From Humidesulfovibrio sp. (GTDB lineage Bacteria; Desulfobacterota; Desulfovibrionia; Desulfovibrionales; Desulfovibrionaceae), in NCBI RefSeq assembly GCF_031082295.1, contig NZ_JAVHLD010000026.1:1-42822 (forward strand): a stretch of DNA of 42,822 nt, written 5' to 3'. The notes under the pieces are model-generated. The model searched no databases. It was not told the origin of the DNA and saw only the letters and a program-made list of their open reading frames with translations. The position numbers and the translations under genes are program-made. Of this stretch, positions 42,329-42,822 are shown piece after piece; the stretch's first letter is position 1, and every line of letters begins with the position of its first letter.

Positions 42329-42822
42329 TTACTCCACGTCCGTCCGGCAATAGTCGAAGACTTCCGTTGGGTTCGTCCGGCAATCGTTCATGCTTGGCGC
42401 CCACCACCCCGCCTCGGTGCCGACACGGATATTCCGATTAACACATTCTTCATCAACATTCGGAACAGGATCACAGTGTGCATCAAGCCTGTCAGATTGC
42501 CCGGAATGGTCCACCCACTGTATTTGGGAATAGGGCATATCAGAGTTGCCGTTTTGGCCTGGAATCTGACCATTTCCAATCCCAGATTCGGTGGTATCCG
42601 TTTTGATCCAATAATGATCTAGGCCGGTTCGGCGCAAGTACTTATTCTCCGGCGGCCGCTTGCAGACCTGCACCTCCAGCCCCCACACATCCACCCGGTT
42701 CACCGGGTCATCGACACAATACCCGTACCAGTCGTTGTCGCCGCCTTTCTTCCCCAGCGGGTCCAGCGCCGTGAAGCGCCCGGTGTCGGCGTCGTAGTCT
42801 CGCCAGACAAACCGCGTCAGGC
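42329..42822 (-). CDS. Rhs protein C-terminal end with toxin-like tip A (partial, runs off the edge)
   Basis: The 3' end of a gene whose frame is open to the right edge. The first residues (RFVWRDYDADTGRFTALDPLG, then WYGYCVDDPVNRVDVWGL split by a Gly-rich link) are the end of an Rhs core, where the shell is normally followed by a variable toxin. The tip of about 118 residues begins EVQVCKRP and contains DHYWIKTDT, WVDHSG, PNVDEECVN, MNDC and DYC, with five Cys also conserved in tip B. The order of a His in HYWIK and a later Cys after Asn-Asp resembles permuted NlpC/P60 (LRAT-like) thiol enzymes, but this is a guess from motifs. The AT-richer tip suggests transfer. The probable immunity gene follows. 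Confidence 0.85.
   Translation of the reverse strand, partial: LTRFVWRDYDADTGRFTALDPLGKKGGDNDWYGYCVDDPVNRVDVWGLEVQVCKRPPENKYLRRTGLDHYWIKTDTTESGIGNGQIPGQNGNSDMPYSQIQWVDHSGQSDRLDAHCDPVPNVDEECVNRNIRVGTEAGWWAPSMNDCRTNPTEVFDYCRTDVE
42689..42822 (-). repeat. Rhs core-end repeat, copy A (in the full-length gene)
   Basis: The intact coding version of the repeat that is degenerate in copies B and C. It ends at the core/tip boundary (DPVNRVDVWGL) and continues beyond the right edge of the window. Confidence 0.85.

Overview
The window is high-GC, densely coded DNA that reads like the chromosome of a sulfate-reducing deltaproteobacterium of the Desulfovibrio group. The reasons are the many large multi-PAS histidine kinases, a PstC-PstA fusion permease, paired cupin-type XRE regulators with AMP-forming acyl-CoA ligases, and the overall gene style. 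This placement is inference from gene content; no rRNA or other decisive marker is present. No phage, insertion sequence, integrase or CRISPR array was seen.

Layout. 1-2650: a palindromic repeat, then cysS, tpx and a single-domain response regulator on the plus strand, closed by a strong terminator. 2669-6927 (minus): serB, then an overlapping pair of a radical SAM/SPASM-like protein and a membrane glycosyltransferase. 7086-10808 (minus): a phosphate-type ABC importer (pstS, fused pstCA, pstB) with a molbindin gene at its 3' end. 11002-17280: a small Cys-rich protein with a near-consensus promoter, a giant soluble kinase with 11 PAS domains, and tRNA-Lys(TTT) and tRNA-Glu(CTC) with their own promoter and terminator. 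17376-20932 (minus): a hybrid kinase coupled to a periplasmic binding protein. 21157-24834: a small unknown gene, a TPR/CsgG-like lipoprotein, then crcB with a DUF190-CBS protein. 24896-30364: a promoter, a single-domain response regulator and a 1598-residue hybrid kinase with a periplasmic solute-binding sensor. 30399-34185 (minus): a DAC-domain protein, FetAB-like ABC exporter genes and a TPR protein. 34454-39909 (plus): two copies of an XRE-cupin regulator plus AMP-forming ligase module, with a methyltransferase after the first.

The most striking region is 39987-42822 (minus). The 3' end of an Rhs protein enters from the right edge with a Cys-rich toxin-like tip, followed by a four-helix membrane protein as probable immunity. 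Downstream lie two displaced cassettes, each made of a degenerate copy of the Rhs core end (about 140 bp), another tip and another small membrane protein, and then a 24-bp scar of the same repeat. In every case the repeat starts directly after the immunity stop codon. Tips A and B are homologous, as are immunity proteins A and B (both 154 residues). Cassette C is unrelated in its tip but again has a four-helix membrane partner. This looks like a recombination-fed archive of Rhs tip/immunity pairs.

How the genes fit together: about 13 kb of the window is signal transduction (three large kinases and two stand-alone receivers). Around it are ion and anion handling (Pst plus molbindin, CrcB plus DUF190-CBS, FetAB), acyl-CoA activation under cupin regulators, and an interbacterial competition locus at the right edge.
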